Below are positions 33,696-48,041 of a DNA stretch of 64,000 nucleotides, piece after piece (within the stretch, counting starts at the first letter, position 1; the number at the start of each line of letters is the position of its first letter). The notes beneath the pieces were generated by a model that was given only the letters and a program-made list of their open reading frames with translations, searched no databases and was not told where the DNA came from. Both the position numbers and the translations under genes were made by a program. The DNA is taken from NCBI GenBank assembly GCA_037976565.1, contig CP137670.1, positions 13,850,600 through 13,914,599 of the forward strand, written 5' to 3'. The stretch comes from Mesocentrotus franciscanus. Its lineage: Eukaryota > Echinodermata > Echinoidea > Camarodonta > Strongylocentrotidae.

Positions 33696-35692
33696 GTATT
33701 TCCTGTATTGAGTGTACCAATCACCTCAAACAATAATTTTTCTACAGTGAGAATGGATAAAATTCAACCTAAAAGAAAAAAACTACACGTAACTTTTCAT
33801 GGGCTCACAGATAAATTCATGCACACAGAGCCCAAGTCAGACTTTGGTTCCGTTTGGGCTCTTTTTTATGGGAGTACATATGGGTGCGTCGAGGAGTATA
33901 CTGACAAATCACTTTTATGTTCATTTAGAGTGTATTTAAACTTGCAAAATCTCCTTACAGAAGTACTGTTTGAAGCTCATATTATTAATATAGTGTTATG
34001 ACATAGAAACACTTATATACAAAACAAAGTATTTTGGGTGATTGGTGCACTTTAAACCTTGGAGAAATGGAAATTTGACATCATCAGATTAAAGTGTAGA
34101 CCACGTTCCTCCCCTGCATTGACTTTCCATAATATCCTAGTTAAAATATGTGTTTCTCTCTTCTTTTATTAAATTTATTTTATTTGAGCCTTTATTTTAC
34201 AATTTTGGACTGTGCTCGGGTTTTAAGGGTCTGGGGTAGGGGTAAGAGTATTCTAGGGTGTTGGCTCTTGGGTTGAAGATTTAACTTAACCCTATATATT
34301 GAGCAATCTATTAAGGAGCAATTGTTACCGGAGCATGGGTCATACTATATTTGAGACCTCTTCCCAACTCTTCATGTGAGCTATGAAAAAAAGATACATG
34401 TTTTATAGTGGAAATTAGCAGTGTGAGAAAGTAACTTGAAAATAAGTCACATGGAGGAACAAGAAATTATATGAAAAGATGGATATGAGCATGCTACATG
34501 AAGCTACAGTACTAGTAATATGATTATTCACACTGTTTTGAAATCTACAAAAGGTCTATTTAGAGCGTCTGCTCTTTGTACCTTGACGATATGGCGTATA
34601 TATTCAGTACTGAATTAACGCCATAAAACAACTACCAACAACAAAACCTTTAAGGTTATTAAATTTCATTCTTTCCTTTCCTGCACAAGGTCCTTGAAGC
34701 CATTTTGAACAGCGCCCTCTTAACCCTGGAAGCAGCATCAGAGGCAGCGTTCCAGGTAGATAACGAGGAACTGGCCATGATGGGACGGGACAGATGCCAG
34801 TATGTAAACACCCAGATCGCCTTAACAACAGCAGTTATCCTCAAGGCCGAGAATGTATTGGCAAAGCTACAAGTTGAGACCATCAAGGACACCAAGACGG
34901 AGAAGAAGGAAGATGGGGATGAGGACAAAGGTTCCAGAAAAGAGTCCACATAGGAATTTACCTAATGGGTACTGGCAAGGCATTCTATAAAAGTGACTGT
35001 CTTGTAATAGTGAGATTCCTTGAGATCGTTAGGGAGAGATGCTACTGGCAAAGGTCATCAGAGGGGCCAAGACTGACAATGGAGGAGACAATGTAGACAG
35101 TGATTCTGGAGGGGACGCCTTGTAGGCACATCCCAATGATTACAAAAACTGGTCAAAAAGTTGCTTTCATCGGGATGATGAGATTGGTCTATTAATGACA
35201 GTATCAAAAGATCATCAAAGATACCAAGACAGAGAGGGAACTTGGAGAATGGGATGCTAGTTCTGGAATGGATTCTACTGAGGCACTTTGCCTCCTTGCC
35301 TACAGGAACCGAATAGTACATGTACCGGTGTACAGTTTATGTGAATGGGAGAGTTCAGTAGTGGATTTAATGGAATGTGATACAACACTAAAGATGACAA
35401 AGCAAATTCAATGCATTTTGGAGACAAGTCAGTGTGGCAATCATACATTTATTAAGTGTACCTTTGGAGGCCTACCACACTAGGGAAATTTGCTAGAATC
35501 TGGTTCACTCTGGATTGGAAAACATCATGACAGAAGCAGAGTCCAATGGGCAGCCTCTTGAAGCAATACCTCCCAAAGGGGCTGTTGAAGGTTGTGAGAA
35601 AGGTGGATCACTTGTCTAGCTTCACAGACAAGGAACCATGTCGAGCATTTAGGGTGGAGAAGACCGTTGCTTTGAACTTATGTTTAGATTCG

Positions 35693-36265
35693 TCAGGGGT
35701 TGGCATAGGCATTTGGCTCATTGAGTGATTCCTCATTCAGGGTTTTCATATTGTTCTCCATAGCCTCATGCGTTCGGGCAATGTTTAGGGCCTTTTCAAG
35801 TGTCAGTCTCTTTTCCTTTCCAAGGAGGATCTCCTGGACCTTGTTATGCCTGGTCCCAAGGATGATTTGCTCAATGAGGCACTCGTCTAGTACTTCATCA
35901 GTAAACTTGCATTTTAGTGCCTGGATTTTGCATTTTGCATTTTGCAATGAACTCATCAATTGACTCATTTGGCTCCTGCTTAAACTTCTGAAGTTGGAAT
36001 CTGCTATGTCTCAAATTAGACTTTGGCTCAATGGGCCTCATGAAGGCATCAAATAGAGCCTTGGGATCCTTGATCTCTTTTGCCCAAGACTTATAGATTC
36101 ATATTCCCTCTTGTCCTAACCACAAAAGTATATATGTAATCTTTACTTGGTCTGACTTTTTGCTAAATGGACCAGAAAATATCAGCTCCCAGTAGTGCCT
36201 GAAGTTGTTGAATGCTGTAGGAGGGACCTTGGAAGACCATTCCATACATGGGATGTTATTCCTGA
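35693..36265 (-). pseudogene. Ty3/Gypsy-type gag fragment (block B copy)
   Basis: Identical in order and interruptions to 8988-9560, including the triple ATTTTGC repeat and the in-frame stop, so both derive from one decayed insertion duplicated with the block. Confidence 0.65.
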
Positions 36266-36582
36266 CATTTCCCCCAGGTCGTTTGGGCTTGTTTCAGTCA
36301 AAGGTATATATAGTAGGGTGACTTATTTCAGCATAACAAAACTAGAGTATGACGCATTCGGAACCGTCACCTTATTTCATTAGAAAGTCCTACCACATTG
36401 ACTTCAAGGAGTAAGGTTTCTATACCTTATCCTGAAGCATTTGTCTAAGACACGCCCCTTGTGAAATGTCTCTCTGTCATGAATGGCTATAAAGGCAGAT
36501 AGTATTGAAAATAGCAAATTGAGTGAGATATATTAACAGTAACAATAAACAAACAAACAGAAAGTAAAAACAAGAATACCAA

Positions 36583-36740
36583 GGCCCCATTGTATAAAGA
36601 GTTAGTGTTAATCGTAAATTATTTGCGATTGATATCAATTGCAACTATTTACATAAGAGATAGGAGACTGCAAACTTTTGATTGATTGGAAGACTTACGA
36701 TTTTATATGGATCAATCGCAACTCTTTATAAGATGGGGCC
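36583..36740. mobile_element. Short foldback element (GGCCCCAT termini, block B copy)
   Basis: Same insertion as 9878-10035. Confidence 0.6.
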
Positions 36741-36754
36741 CAGATAATTCTTTC

Positions 36755-37290
36755 TTAAAGGTACTATGTCCCATTTGCAGGCCAAAAAATGAAAAGGTTA
36801 AATTCCAACGGCATTTGAAAGACAATACTAATTTAGAACTTCCCTAAAAAAAGGGGGGCTTGAAAATGTCTTTAAGTGGGAAAATAACGACTATTAGTTG
36901 TCAAATCGACTTAGGAGCTATAGAGCCAGTAAGTAATAGTCTGATTTTTCAGACCATTGTACCGAATGGTCGTATGTTTTATGCTGCGCAAAGATTCAAT
37001 CAGTTTAATTTTGGCCATTACAAGAAGTGGGTTATTGATGTAGACAAATGCTCATGTACCCTTTACAGCTCATTTTATGTATGTTATTACCAAAGATGAA
37101 AAAGCCAGTCAGTCACTCAATAGTGTCTGACAGTGAAGTCTAGCAAGTAAACGGGTTTCTTTGCATAATTTGAATATTAGGACACTGCTAACGTTTAAAT
37201 TTCACAGATAGGACATACATGACATATTCATAATTCCTGCAAATTCTACAGAATTTGATGTTGGCTGCAAAAGGGACATAGTATCTTTAA
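36755..37290. mobile_element. TTAA-type MITE, family 2 (block B copy)
   Basis: Same insertion as 10050-10590; a few single-base differences. Confidence 0.75.
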
Positions 37291-37648
37291 TGGCCTCAGA
37301 CAAGGAACTCTATGCCTAGGGAAATCAAGTACATGCAATGCAATCACAAAGTTTTAGCTATGTGTAATCATGTGATTATAAATGGATGTGTATATGTGTG
37401 ATAATAGATGCTATATTCTTTCTATTTGAATCTATTTAATCTGCAGTTATTTCTTACGTTAGTGGAATTCGTAACATTTACTGTGGACCTACATGTAACA
37501 CTATCCCTCTACCTAAACATCACACTAAACACAAATTCAAACCCAATCACAACCCTTACCCCATGCCCTTGACCATATGTAGATATACTTCTTATTCCTG
37601 TTCAGTGTATCAACTCTTTAATTCTCATATGAAATCAGTTATGCTACA

Positions 37649-38041
37649 TTAAAGAGAAGGTTGAGTTCTGGGAAGCTAGAGGTGAAAACTAATTTGTGAG
37701 CGTTATCATTGTATTTAAGTGTGGAAGAACATCAGATAAAAAATGTTCCCTGAAAAGCATGGCTCTTCAAATGCCTTAATATTCTAAATATGGCATGTAA
37801 CATCATAAAAATCGGGACGGATTTTTATGCCACATGTTCGTGTAGTCCCATATACATCTTTCTGTGTACAGTGCTTGTTACATTTACCAAGACTGGGCCA
37901 AATTTCTTATCATTTTGATGATTCAAGAACCTTGCAGTACACACCAATACTTATATGCTAGATGATCAACCTTTTCTGATCGATTCCACAACGTTTCCGT
38001 CACAATGCAATCGCATGACCAGAACTCAACTTTATCTTTAA
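37649..38041 (+). mobile_element. TTAA-type MITE, family 1 (block B copy)
   Basis: Same insertion as 10949-11340. Confidence 0.75.
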
Positions 38042-38599
38042 TCATCAAAACAAAGATTTAAAAAAAAGTGATAATACAGAGATTAGTGGTTGGCTAGATT
38101 AAGTGAAATTTTGCTATTTTGAAACTGCCTTGGATCTAATAAAAAAAGGCTTCTAAATGATAGGGAGGGCAATGATTTTTTTGTTATTTCTAAGACAATG
38201 ATTTGTTGTTATTTGTAAGACAATGACATAAAACAGGAAAAAGACAGTGCAAATGTTTATTTTGATATTTTCTAAATGCGAGACAAGACCCGACCTTAAC
38301 ATTTGTTCACCCAATAATACCATTGTGTGCCATCTCTACAATGTGACATGATATGCAACATTATATGGTCTGTTTGGAACCAGAAGGGTGTTAACTCTGT
38401 GTAAACCTACATAATGCCCTTCTTGCTCCTAAGTAATTATCAAAATGACAGGATTTTAGAATTCTGATGAGAATGAAAACATAAACCAAAGAATGAATAA
38501 AATGTGATAATTTTCTAGCTCGAGAGAACAGGACTTATTCATTGGTATTTGTGAGATAGAAAATAGAGAGGAAGATCAGAAAATTGAAAGAAGTAACAT

Positions 38600-38930
38600 C
38601 AAAGAGCGGGAGTGAGATAAAGAGAGAGAGAGTCAGATAAAGAGAGAGGGGAGAGAGAGAGAGGGGAGCGGACGAGAGGTGACCGTTTTGTTAAGAGATA
38701 AAGAGGATGATCATATATTAAATAGAAATTATATTCAACAAAGTAAAGGGAGAGAGAGGGGGGAGATTAAGGGTTATTGTGTGAGATATATATATTTATA
38801 CATGTATATATATATAGAGAGAGAGAAAGAGAGAATGGGGGAGTATCTGTTCATTATGAAATAAAGAGGAAGATCATAAATTGAATAGAAACAACATTCA
38901 ACAGAGAAAGTGAGAGAGAGAGAGAGCAAA
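38600..38930 (+). repeat. GA-rich microsatellite region (block B copy)
   Basis: Counterpart of 11900-12250, with shorter GA runs. Confidence 0.7.
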
Positions 38931-39209
38931 ATAGTAAGTGTGAGTGAGTGAGAAAATAGAGAGGATGATATAAAAGTGTAAGAGCAGAGGACTTAAGAGG
39001 CAACTAGAGTATAGAAATGGAGAAGAAATGCGAAGCAGAGAAGAGAAGTAGAGAGAAAGAGAAGAAGACCTTATTGAGGACACAAAGAAACAAATTGATT
39101 AACACAGAGGGAGAGAGAGAGGGAGAAATTATTTATTTTTAACAGAAAAACAACAGAAGAGTTATTATTGAGACATCTATTCAAATATATAAAAGGAGAA
39201 TGCAATATA

Positions 39210-39515
39210 ATGCCTCAGTCACACCTTTGCGTATTTGGCTTGCGTATTGCTGCGTATTTATGGCAAGCCGTTTTAACATTTATTCCTATTTCTTGATATC
39301 AAGCAATGAATTCTTGATATCAAGATATTATTTTCTGTTGTAAAGCAATGGTAATTCTTGATATCAAGAATTCGATTTCTTGATATCAAGAATTCATTTC
39401 TTGATATCAGTTCTTGATATCAAGAAATAGGAATGAATGTTAAAACGGGCTTGCCATAAATACGCAGCAATACGCCAATACGCAAGCCAAATACGCAAAG
39501 GTGTGACTGAGGCAT
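39210..39515. mobile_element. Foldback element with CTTGATATCAAG palindromes (block B copy)
   Basis: Same insertion as 12521-12826, equal length and arms. Confidence 0.75.
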
Positions 39516-40003
39516 AAGACTGAATGTACAGGGCACCTAAAGAAAGAACAAGAAATTGACAGCAGAGAAGAATGGACACAAAAGCAAGGGAAGGTCAATG
39601 TATTGACAGAAAGAACAGTAAAAGCCCCATCCACTCTCTCTGTTTCTCCCTCTCCCTTCCTTTAATTACCTCTTCTTCTTCTTTTTCACACTTTCTTCAT
39701 ACGCGTTGTCTCAGAGACCTCTCTTCCTAGATTTATTTTTGTGTCTGTGTTTCTCCAGCTCTCACCAAACCTCTTGAACCCCCTTTATAATCTCAACTCT
39801 CTATCAATCTACACCTATCTCTCCCTTTGGCTTCCTCTCTTAATCTCACTTTATTTCTATTGTTATTTCCCCATGTTTCTCTTCATACTTCTCTATCCCT
39901 CCCCCTCCTCATGCACTCTCTGCCTGAATTAATTCACCTCTCTTTATTTCAATGTGCCTCCTTTTTTTCTCCATAATTTTTCCTCCAAAGGGATTTTATT
40001 GGT

Positions 40004-40093
40004 TTTCATTTGCAACATAATAACATATATATATATATTCAAGGTAATTTAAATTACCTTGAATATATATTTGTTATTATGTTGCAAATGAAA
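40004..40093. repeat. Near-perfect 90-bp palindrome (block B copy)
   Basis: Identical to 13315-13404. Confidence 0.85.
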
Positions 40094-40389
40094 TTTATAA
40101 TACCTGTATCAATACAATTGACTACTTAAGATACAAGTATTTGAATTTTGGTCAAATCCCCCCTCTCTCTCTCTCTCTCTGATCTCCTACCGTTCTGAGT
40201 CTCTCTCTCTCTCTCTCTCCCTCCCTTCCCTCTTTCATTTCGGGTTTCACTTAATATCCAACTGAAATATTCCCTCTCTCTTATGTATAATCTCTTTACC
40301 ACACCCTTGGCTGGTTAATTGTTAAAGTTTGCCAAATCTTTATAAATGAAGACAACAACTCTGAATAGTCTTTAGGCTTCATTTTATTA

Positions 40390-40774
40390 TTAAAGAGAAG
40401 GTTGAGTTCTGCGAAGAGGTGAAAAATAATTTGTGAGCGTTATTGTATTATGCAAGTGTGGAAGAACATCAGAAATCAAATGTTCCCTGAAAAGCATGGC
40501 TCTTCAAATGCCTTAATATTCTAAATATGGCATGTAACATCATAAACATCGGGACGGATTTTTATGCCACATGTTTGTGTAGTCCCATATACATCTTTTT
40601 GTGTACAGTGCATGTAACTTTACCTAGACTGGGCCAAATTCATTATCATTTTGATGATTCCAGAACCTTGCAGTACACTAATACTTATTATGCTAGATGA
40701 TCAACCTCTTCTGATCGATTCCTCAGCGTTTCTTTCAATGCAATCGCATGACCAGAACTCAACTTTATCTTTAA
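40390..40774 (+). mobile_element. TTAA-type MITE, family 1 (block B, second copy)
   Basis: Same insertion as 13703-14091, four bases shorter. Confidence 0.75.
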
Positions 40775-41358
40775 ACATCATTATCATACATTTATCCATG
40801 TTTACTATTACTATTACTATTATCATTCTCGTAGCTTCCTGAATATTAATATTGATTTTAGAAGAAAATAAATCTGCAAAATATGCACACATTTTCATCA
40901 ATGTTATCTTAGAATACAAATAACTATAAATTTCAAGGGCTCAACCAGGATTTGTCATATAAGTGAACAAAAGAACTGTATCAGCCATAATGCTGTTATT
41001 CAGCAAGTCCGTTAAAACATATACATAAAACAAAACAAAAAAATACATAGCGCTTATAGAGACTTCGGTGGTAAGCGCTTTATAAATATAAGCAACGTTG
41101 TTATTAGTATTATTTATAATACAAAATTTAAATAACAAGAATAAAAACATGAGATTAAGCCAACAAAAGCAGCAAACCTTTAAAAAGCAGTTACAATCAT
41201 AATACATTTACAGTAAGACTGCATGGAGCCCTCTTTAGTTTGATCACGTATTTTGCATTGATAAATTACATTAAGATTTTATTTTCACCCTAGGAAAGGA
41301 ACTGTTTATGAAGTTGAAGGGTTGAAACTTTTCTCACTCGAAGTTGAAATCCCCTTTC

Positions 41359-44300
41359 TCACTCGAAGTTGAAATCAAGATCCGTTCCCTCTCTCTTTTG
41401 TTGATACCATCCGTCGAAAGCCTCGTTCCAAGCCACCGTAAAACGATTCTTCCACTGGCCACTCGTACCTAGTATAGAAATGAAACCAAGAGTGTGGTTA
41501 TGTTACAAAGACCCCAGTCATACGAACGAGACCGACACCAGACCGACAACATGACGAAAGAAATCTCCATTCCCACGAATAGCCAACGATTGATGGGCTT
41601 GGAGTCGGTGTGGAGTCGGTTTAAGTCTGTTTGGGGTGTGAGAGGGTATATTGACGGGAATGTCATCCAAAATGGATTCGGTTCCGAGTTTTCTCGGGTG
41701 TAGCATTCAATGGGTTATTATATTTCAATCTTGTGCTTATTGAAATAGATTTGCTGATGTTTACCCGACATAGCAATAAGACGATGATACACGATGGACT
41801 CATTACAGAGAGACGCCATAATTTCATAGGTATGTAGATTAGAGAGCAGTTTTAAAAATACATACAATGTTACCAAGTTGATTTTTATATGACATTATAA
41901 CAGTTGATCAGATAAATTGGTTTCCTGAAGTGATGGAAATACATGTATTATTGTCCTCAATATGATTTAATTGATGACGTTTTCCGAGAAAATGTTTCTT
42001 GAAATGACTTGACGAAAGATGATGTAATGTATCTATAAAGTTTCATATAAAGTTGCACAAATTATCCATGTACCTTTCTTCATGAAGCTCCGTTTTCCGT
42101 CGAGACGCGTTGGGTCCGCCTTCCCGCTTTTGCAGCATCGTCTGCAAGCTTTTTGGGTTTCCGCCATTCCTTCAAAGGAGCTCTGTTCCAATATTCGCTT
42201 TTGAGCCGCCTCTGAGAGAGGGCGCCCTAGAAATTCGGCGACTTGCTGGATACATTTCTTTGGATCCTGAATGTGTGAAAAAGCAAGGATGAAGAATCTT
42301 GAAAGAAGGAGAAGACGTAGAAGAAGAACAGGAGAAGGAGGAGGGTGAGGAGGAGGAGAAGGAGAAGAAGAAGAAGGAGGAGGAGGAGGAGAAGGAGGAG
42401 GAGAGGAGGAGGAATAAAGAAATACGGGAGGGTAGCTAGGGAGCTAGGGAGGGATGAGGTAATCGGCTACAATGCCAGCCAGGAAAGTGAAGACCAATGT
42501 ATACAAGGTGCCAAATCATATCGATGTGTAATACTATGACGATGAGTGTAATCAGTATTATGATTGCTCAGTTCAGTTCAGATCAGTTTGGTTCAGTTTC
42601 ATATTTCATATTTCACGTTACACAATGTCAGTTTTATTCACAAGAAATTATAAAAAGAATGCATGGGGGTAAATAAAAACAATCACTGTGGTTTGTTTTA
42701 GTAACATGCATTTGTAAATCAAGGACAAAGTAAAATTAGAAATGAATATATAAAAGAGCCTAAGAACCTACTTTATTCTCCAAGGGTCTATAAAATACAA
42801 GCCATGCTTTCTAAAAGAATCCTCCACTATGTTTTCACCACTGTGCCAATCTTAAATGATTTATTTGAACAATTGTATAATTATTTGTTGTATCTTTTGT
42901 CTAATATTATGTCATTGAATTTGTAAATATTGCATATTCATTTGATTTTGTTATATTATGTGGAAAAATAAAGAAACCTTGAAACCTTGAAACAATATAA
43001 TACAGTGTGATATCGCTCAGTTTACTATTATTGTATTAGTAATGGCGTTATTGGCTAACGAGAACTGTCATTATTTTATCATCATCAACATCATCATCAA
43101 AAATTCATCTATATTATATTAAAGGGAGTGTAGCATGGCAAATACTGGTTAACGCCATCTACGTCTTCTTTTGGACAACTGCACGTAAACGAATGGACTT
43201 GATTAACGGTAGTCAGCGACTTAATCTCGTTCGCGAAACAGACCGAAGTTCTCCTCACGCTTCGGTTTCGCGTATGTTGCACGCACGTGGATGCTGCGGT
43301 CGCGTCGTCCGTAGTCGTATTATACCCGATTGGCCCCGAGTAGGGCCACGGGAAAGACACATAGTCTCGTCATGCTACACTCCCTTTAAGTGTATGTGTT
43401 AGCCTTCATACCTTTTAACATCCTCGAAGAAGAGAAATAGAACGTTCTTCTCGTCTCGAATCTTCCATAGCCATCACGTGATCAAACCAGGAACCCCACC
43501 GGAAGTTATCTGTCCACGGAGTAAACGGCGAAACAAAATTTAAAAATGATAATAGTTCCAAAAAAAGTACTGATAATGATGATTATTTTTCATCTTTTTG
43601 TATGATAATTCATGAAGCGAATAATTCATTGCTGTAGCCCATGTATCATTATCCCCGATTATCGCAATTATCAATGATCCCATAATGGTATTTTTGTATT
43701 ATGAACTATCATTGATAGCCACAGATTTCGTGGCCTTGATTTGACAATTATTGAAGACTAAATTGAAGATTCAAAATATTATTTTTCCAGAATTCCATCG
43801 AAGAAACCCCATAAAACATAACACTCCAAATAAATGTGATAGCTTCAACCGTATAATGTGCAAACTTCAGTTTGGTTTCGAGTTACAGATGATCAAGTTT
43901 CCATTGTACTTACTAATGTAATAAACCGACAACAGCATAATTGTACAAGGCTAGGAGAAAGAGACGTCAGCTAAGGTGGGGTGTGGGGGGAGGGGCTCAC
44001 GAAAATATGCACATATGCTTACGGACAGCAGTAGGTCTATAGTTTCTAAAAATGTGGTTTATTCTAACTTGCTCTCTTCAATTACTCGAAACGAAAAAGA
44101 AAATTTCGTTTATGGATTATCATAGGTCTATTAATAAACACTATTTTATTTATGTGTCGTTTCATTTTGACAGGGTAGCCCTTTCAATTATTTAAAAAAC
44201 TGCTCGAGCAAGGGGCCCTGTATCAACATAATCAAAAACATATTTTAAAAACATATTAACATACATAAGTTGTAATGAACACTTAAATTAAACAAGATAA

Positions 44301-46293
44301 AACGTTGAAATGAGCGGTGGAAAAAAAACTAACAAAAAATATAATATTCATGTAAGTATTATATAAATTATAAACTATGTGAGGAAAAGGAGTTTGCAGT
44401 GTTTTTTAAATGAATCTAAGGAGTTTAATAAACGTAAAGAAGGGGGGTAATGCATTCCATATAACGGAGCCTTGATAACAGAAACATCTTTTGAAGTACT
44501 CGATTCTGTGGTTTTCAATGTATAGAGGACAGGTAGTTGCATACCTAGTATAAACGTTTATCGTTCGATAGCTCATGATATCCTTAATATATTTCCGCCA
44601 TTTATTATTTATCACCTTATACATCCATATTCCAAATTGGTATTGTACTCTCTCAACAACTGATTGCCATCTTAAACAGGATAATAATGTACTACGAGGT
44701 GTCAAAATATCTACATTTAGTATCAAACGGGCATAACGATTTTGAAGCTTTTGTAACCTATCCAAATGACATTTTGCTGAACAGCCCCACAACACAATAC
44801 CGTAGTCAATATGTGATAATATAATACAGATATGTTCAGTATTATATCGACTAGCAGTTTGAGTGAATATTCATTGAATATTGATGCAATACACTCGGAA
44901 TCATCAATTACATATCCATCTTTTATCAACTCGATTCTATCTCCCGATTTCTTCTTAAACGACACTTTCTTTAATGTTTTCCAAGTTTTGCGGGGATCAC
45001 CAAGGTGCTCATTAAACTCATAAAAATAGAATTCTCTTTTAAGTTCTTTGTTTAGATTATTTACAGCATTTCTCTTCTTTTTTATTTATCCACTCATCAT
45101 CATTTCCGGATTAATCAAATTTCGCCTTTAAAAGTCACGCTCACGAGCTAATTTCCAATAATCATCCGTTATCCACGGTGATCCATTGATTTTTCTATGA
45201 ACACTAACGATGGGAGCATGCTTATTAAACAATTGATTAAAACTCGATTTTAAATATTCCCATAAAAATTCAACATCATTGCTTCTGTAAAAATTAGACC
45301 AAGGAAGTTTTTCCCCGTCACTCAAAAGTCACAACTTAGCTTGGTCAAATTTACGAAAAGATCTAAACCTACTAATAGCTGGCTTTTTCCAAATACACTC
45401 CTTCTTCAGATTGACATACACTAAAGAATGATCACTGATCCCCAAAGAAATTACATCTGAATGGAAGTTACTCTCAACAGACGGTACAAAAATAGGATCA
45501 ATACATGATATACTGGTGGTGTTACTCTGGTTGGTTTGCTAATGAGCTGACGGAAATTAAAACAATCACATAAGTTCTGTATTTTTCTAGAAAGTGTGTT
45601 TTTAGCAAGAATGTTACAATTCAGGTCACCTAGGACGATGATATTGGATGTATCATCATTAGCTCTTTCTATATTATTTTATAACGTTTCAAAAAAAGTC
45701 CATAGTACTATTTGGAGGTCTGTATACAATACACACAAGCCATGGTTGCGATTGCTTCAATTTGATCTCTATCCATAACATTCTAGATTTTCGTGCTCAA
45801 GATCAGACCTTCTAGTGTAAGAAATTGAGTCTTTGATATAACATCAATTTCCACCGCCACTAGCATTGCGATCTTTCCGTTCAAAAACATATCCTTCTAT
45901 TAACTTCTATATTCAACTGTTGTGTTTCAATAGTTTCATCAAGCCAGGTCTCTGACACAGTAAAAACATCAATCATATTATCGGCTAAATAATGACAAAT
46001 ATGGTCCGACTTGTTTCGGAGACTTCTAAGGTTTAAATGAGAGATTACAAAGCCTTTGCCAATTGTTTTACTTACTAACCCTTTCTCACAAAATTTACTT
46101 CTCTTGTCACTTACATGATTAATGTTTTCATGTTCCTCAGCAGTGATTTCTGAATAAAATAGTATTCGCTAAAAATACACTTATTACATATCCAATCAGG
46201 TGAAGAGTAAAAAAAGTCTTCATCAAGATGAAGAACATGAAAGATGGATCCATTGTGAACATCTCACAGTCATCGTTACTATCATCCTAATCC

Positions 46294-46327
<34 letters not shown>

Positions 46328-48041
46328 TATAACAATCATCACCTCACCTTCTTCCATGAAGTCTTCTAGAACTTGGTCGAACTGCTTGTTATGAAAAGCC
46401 CGCGTGTCCCCAATGAAATTAAAATAAGAGTTGATCGTATCTTTCGGGTTGCGAGCCACGTATATAATCTGCGTATAGAGTACAAACGGAAAAAAAGCAT
46501 ATTTTAACATCTGCTTGGATGAATGTATGTGTAAGATTTAGAAACTTTTCGTTGGTTTGGTCATGACGTCAGTTTAGATTAACCATAATTTCATTTGGCC
46601 GTTAGAGAGCGTTTGTAGTTCTCCAGCCTAAAAGTCACGAAATTTGAACTGTTTTGTGGACAGTGATTCCATCAGTAATTCCCGACAATCGAGACAAGCC
46701 CAATGTTGTAAGTACTATAAAGCTATTATTTTTATAAATCAATCTTTAATTGATTGTATGAGGCCAAAGATGGCACAAGATATAAATCTAGTTTTCTGTA
46801 AGTTTAAGATGAAAAGTACGTTAAAATGTCATCTGTGCATGTAGCACCACATATAGACAAACGTGGGATAATGTGTGTGAATGCACAGTTTGTGCATATA
46901 TCAGTTTGTGTTACGGACAATTTAGATTTGTGTGTAATGAGTGATGATAATTGACATGAAACAAGAGTGTGAAGTGTTTTCATTGGTTATAAAGAATGTC
47001 AAAGGTGTAGAAGCAAATAGGAATTTTAGTTCAGGAACCAAATAAAGAGTGTAAGATAGAGGCAGGAAATAAGGCTGGTTGAGGGTTTTTTTGTATGACG
47101 TTAACCTACAACTTACAAGATAGAGAAGGATGAATTATAAGATTTATATTTGTAAACAAAGGTAGAATTTGAGACAGCTCATGAGAATAAGACAAATGTG
47201 GCGGTGATACAGTTTGTGTTTGCAGGTGAGCTTCACTCACAAAGTTTAATCTAGAAGGTTTTCTTTACTCAGTTATGCATATTAAGGTCATTTTATGGCA
47301 AGCTAGTTGTGCAATACAATAGATATTGTTTATTCATGCAAATTTATGAATGTACATTTGTACACATGCTTATGATTGCTTGTTTGTTTTATTGATATTA
47401 CAGATGAACTGCATTTTATGCAACGTATCTCAACTTGGCTGTCATCGTCCTTTCTTTAAGCCTACTGTTGGGGTCACTTTAGCAGTTTTAACGTCACAGT
47501 ACGTTTGGGGGAAATAACGTAAATACAGGTTAATATATATACAAATAGCTGGCGTGAATAGGAACGAAAAATGGAAAGGCATTTTAGAAATACTTTCCCC
47601 CGGCAGGAAAATACAGACCGCAACAGATTTGATATTAGAACGATAGGGGTGTGCGTAATCTCTGGGGGAAAGTCAAACCAGTGAACCCCAATTGTTGATA
47701 ACGATTGTTTGTATTTAACTATTTTGTTGGCACAATTGCCTTCTAATGGAATACAACATTGATCCGAAATAAGCAAAATACCTTGGCTCGTTTGTGCAAA
47801 TTCGGCGGCAAATTGTTCAGCTGCAAGTGGCTACTCATCAGTCTAGGAGAGGGTGCTTTCACTATCTCGTCTAACATTGGCGTCATTTTCACTGGGTTGG
47901 CCAACTCTTCGGCTCTTGTCTTGGGCAACTGGAAAGCAGCGATGTTGATCATCTCGATGCAACCCCAGGTACTCCTGTTGATATTCTCCGGGTATCCATT
48001 GGTGAGAACGAGTCCGGTGATCTCCAGCAACCAATGAGTAC
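41359..48041 (-). CDS. Cytosolic sulfotransferase, SULT1-like (copy B, partial, frame disrupted)
   Basis: Exons 2-6 on the minus strand are 48041-47782, 46468-46348, 43509-43412, 42266-42074 and 41468-41359; exon 1 would fall in the N gap. Exon 3 has His where copy A has Arg (RAFHNKQ). Exon 4 lacks two bases relative to copy A (after codons for HVMA), shifting the frame into a TAA just before the splice site. Exon 5 also lacks two bases (codons for ETYKK), but together with the one-base fault shared with copy A this restores the frame for the RSFMKKG end; its length is then correct modulo three. The pattern suits either a decaying paralog or indel errors in an unpolished contig. Motifs otherwise as in copy A. 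Confidence 0.65.
42310..42455 (+). repeat. GGA/GAA-rich polypurine tract (block B copy)
   Basis: Counterpart of 15640-15785 with different repeat numbers. Confidence 0.6.
43119..43389. mobile_element. TTAA-type MITE, family 3 (block B copy)
   Basis: Same insertion as 16448-16718, identical termini. Confidence 0.75.
44125..46270 (-). mobile_element. CR1/Jockey-group retrotransposon with internal deletion (copy B)
   Basis: Same insertion as 17450-19615 with the same missing RT core, so the deletion preceded the duplication. Confidence 0.7.

Larger units (their letters stand above)
30416..34953 (+). pseudogene. DIABLO: DIABLO/Smac copy B, lacking the IAP-binding-motif exon
   Basis: Exon 1 (30416-30462) and exons 3-5 (31690-31821, 32723-32854, 34690-34953) are present with intact splice sites and unchanged reading frames relative to copy A. 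Exon 2, which encodes residues 17-77 including the end of the presequence and ALPV, is missing: the junction at 31159-31161 joins bases equivalent to 3754 and 4455. Exon 1 ends in phase 2 and exon 3 starts in phase 0, so direct splicing shifts the frame and meets a TGA within eight codons. An open product would need a new upstream exon or start at the internal Met in exon 3, giving a cytosolic helical fragment without IAP-binding motif. It could also be a haplotype variant or assembly collapse rather than a separate gene. Confidence 0.8.

Noticed and set aside
42345..42539. Arginine-repeat open frame
   Set aside because: It is a translation of the GGA/GAA polypurine tract beside SULT exon 5, with no independent evidence of coding.
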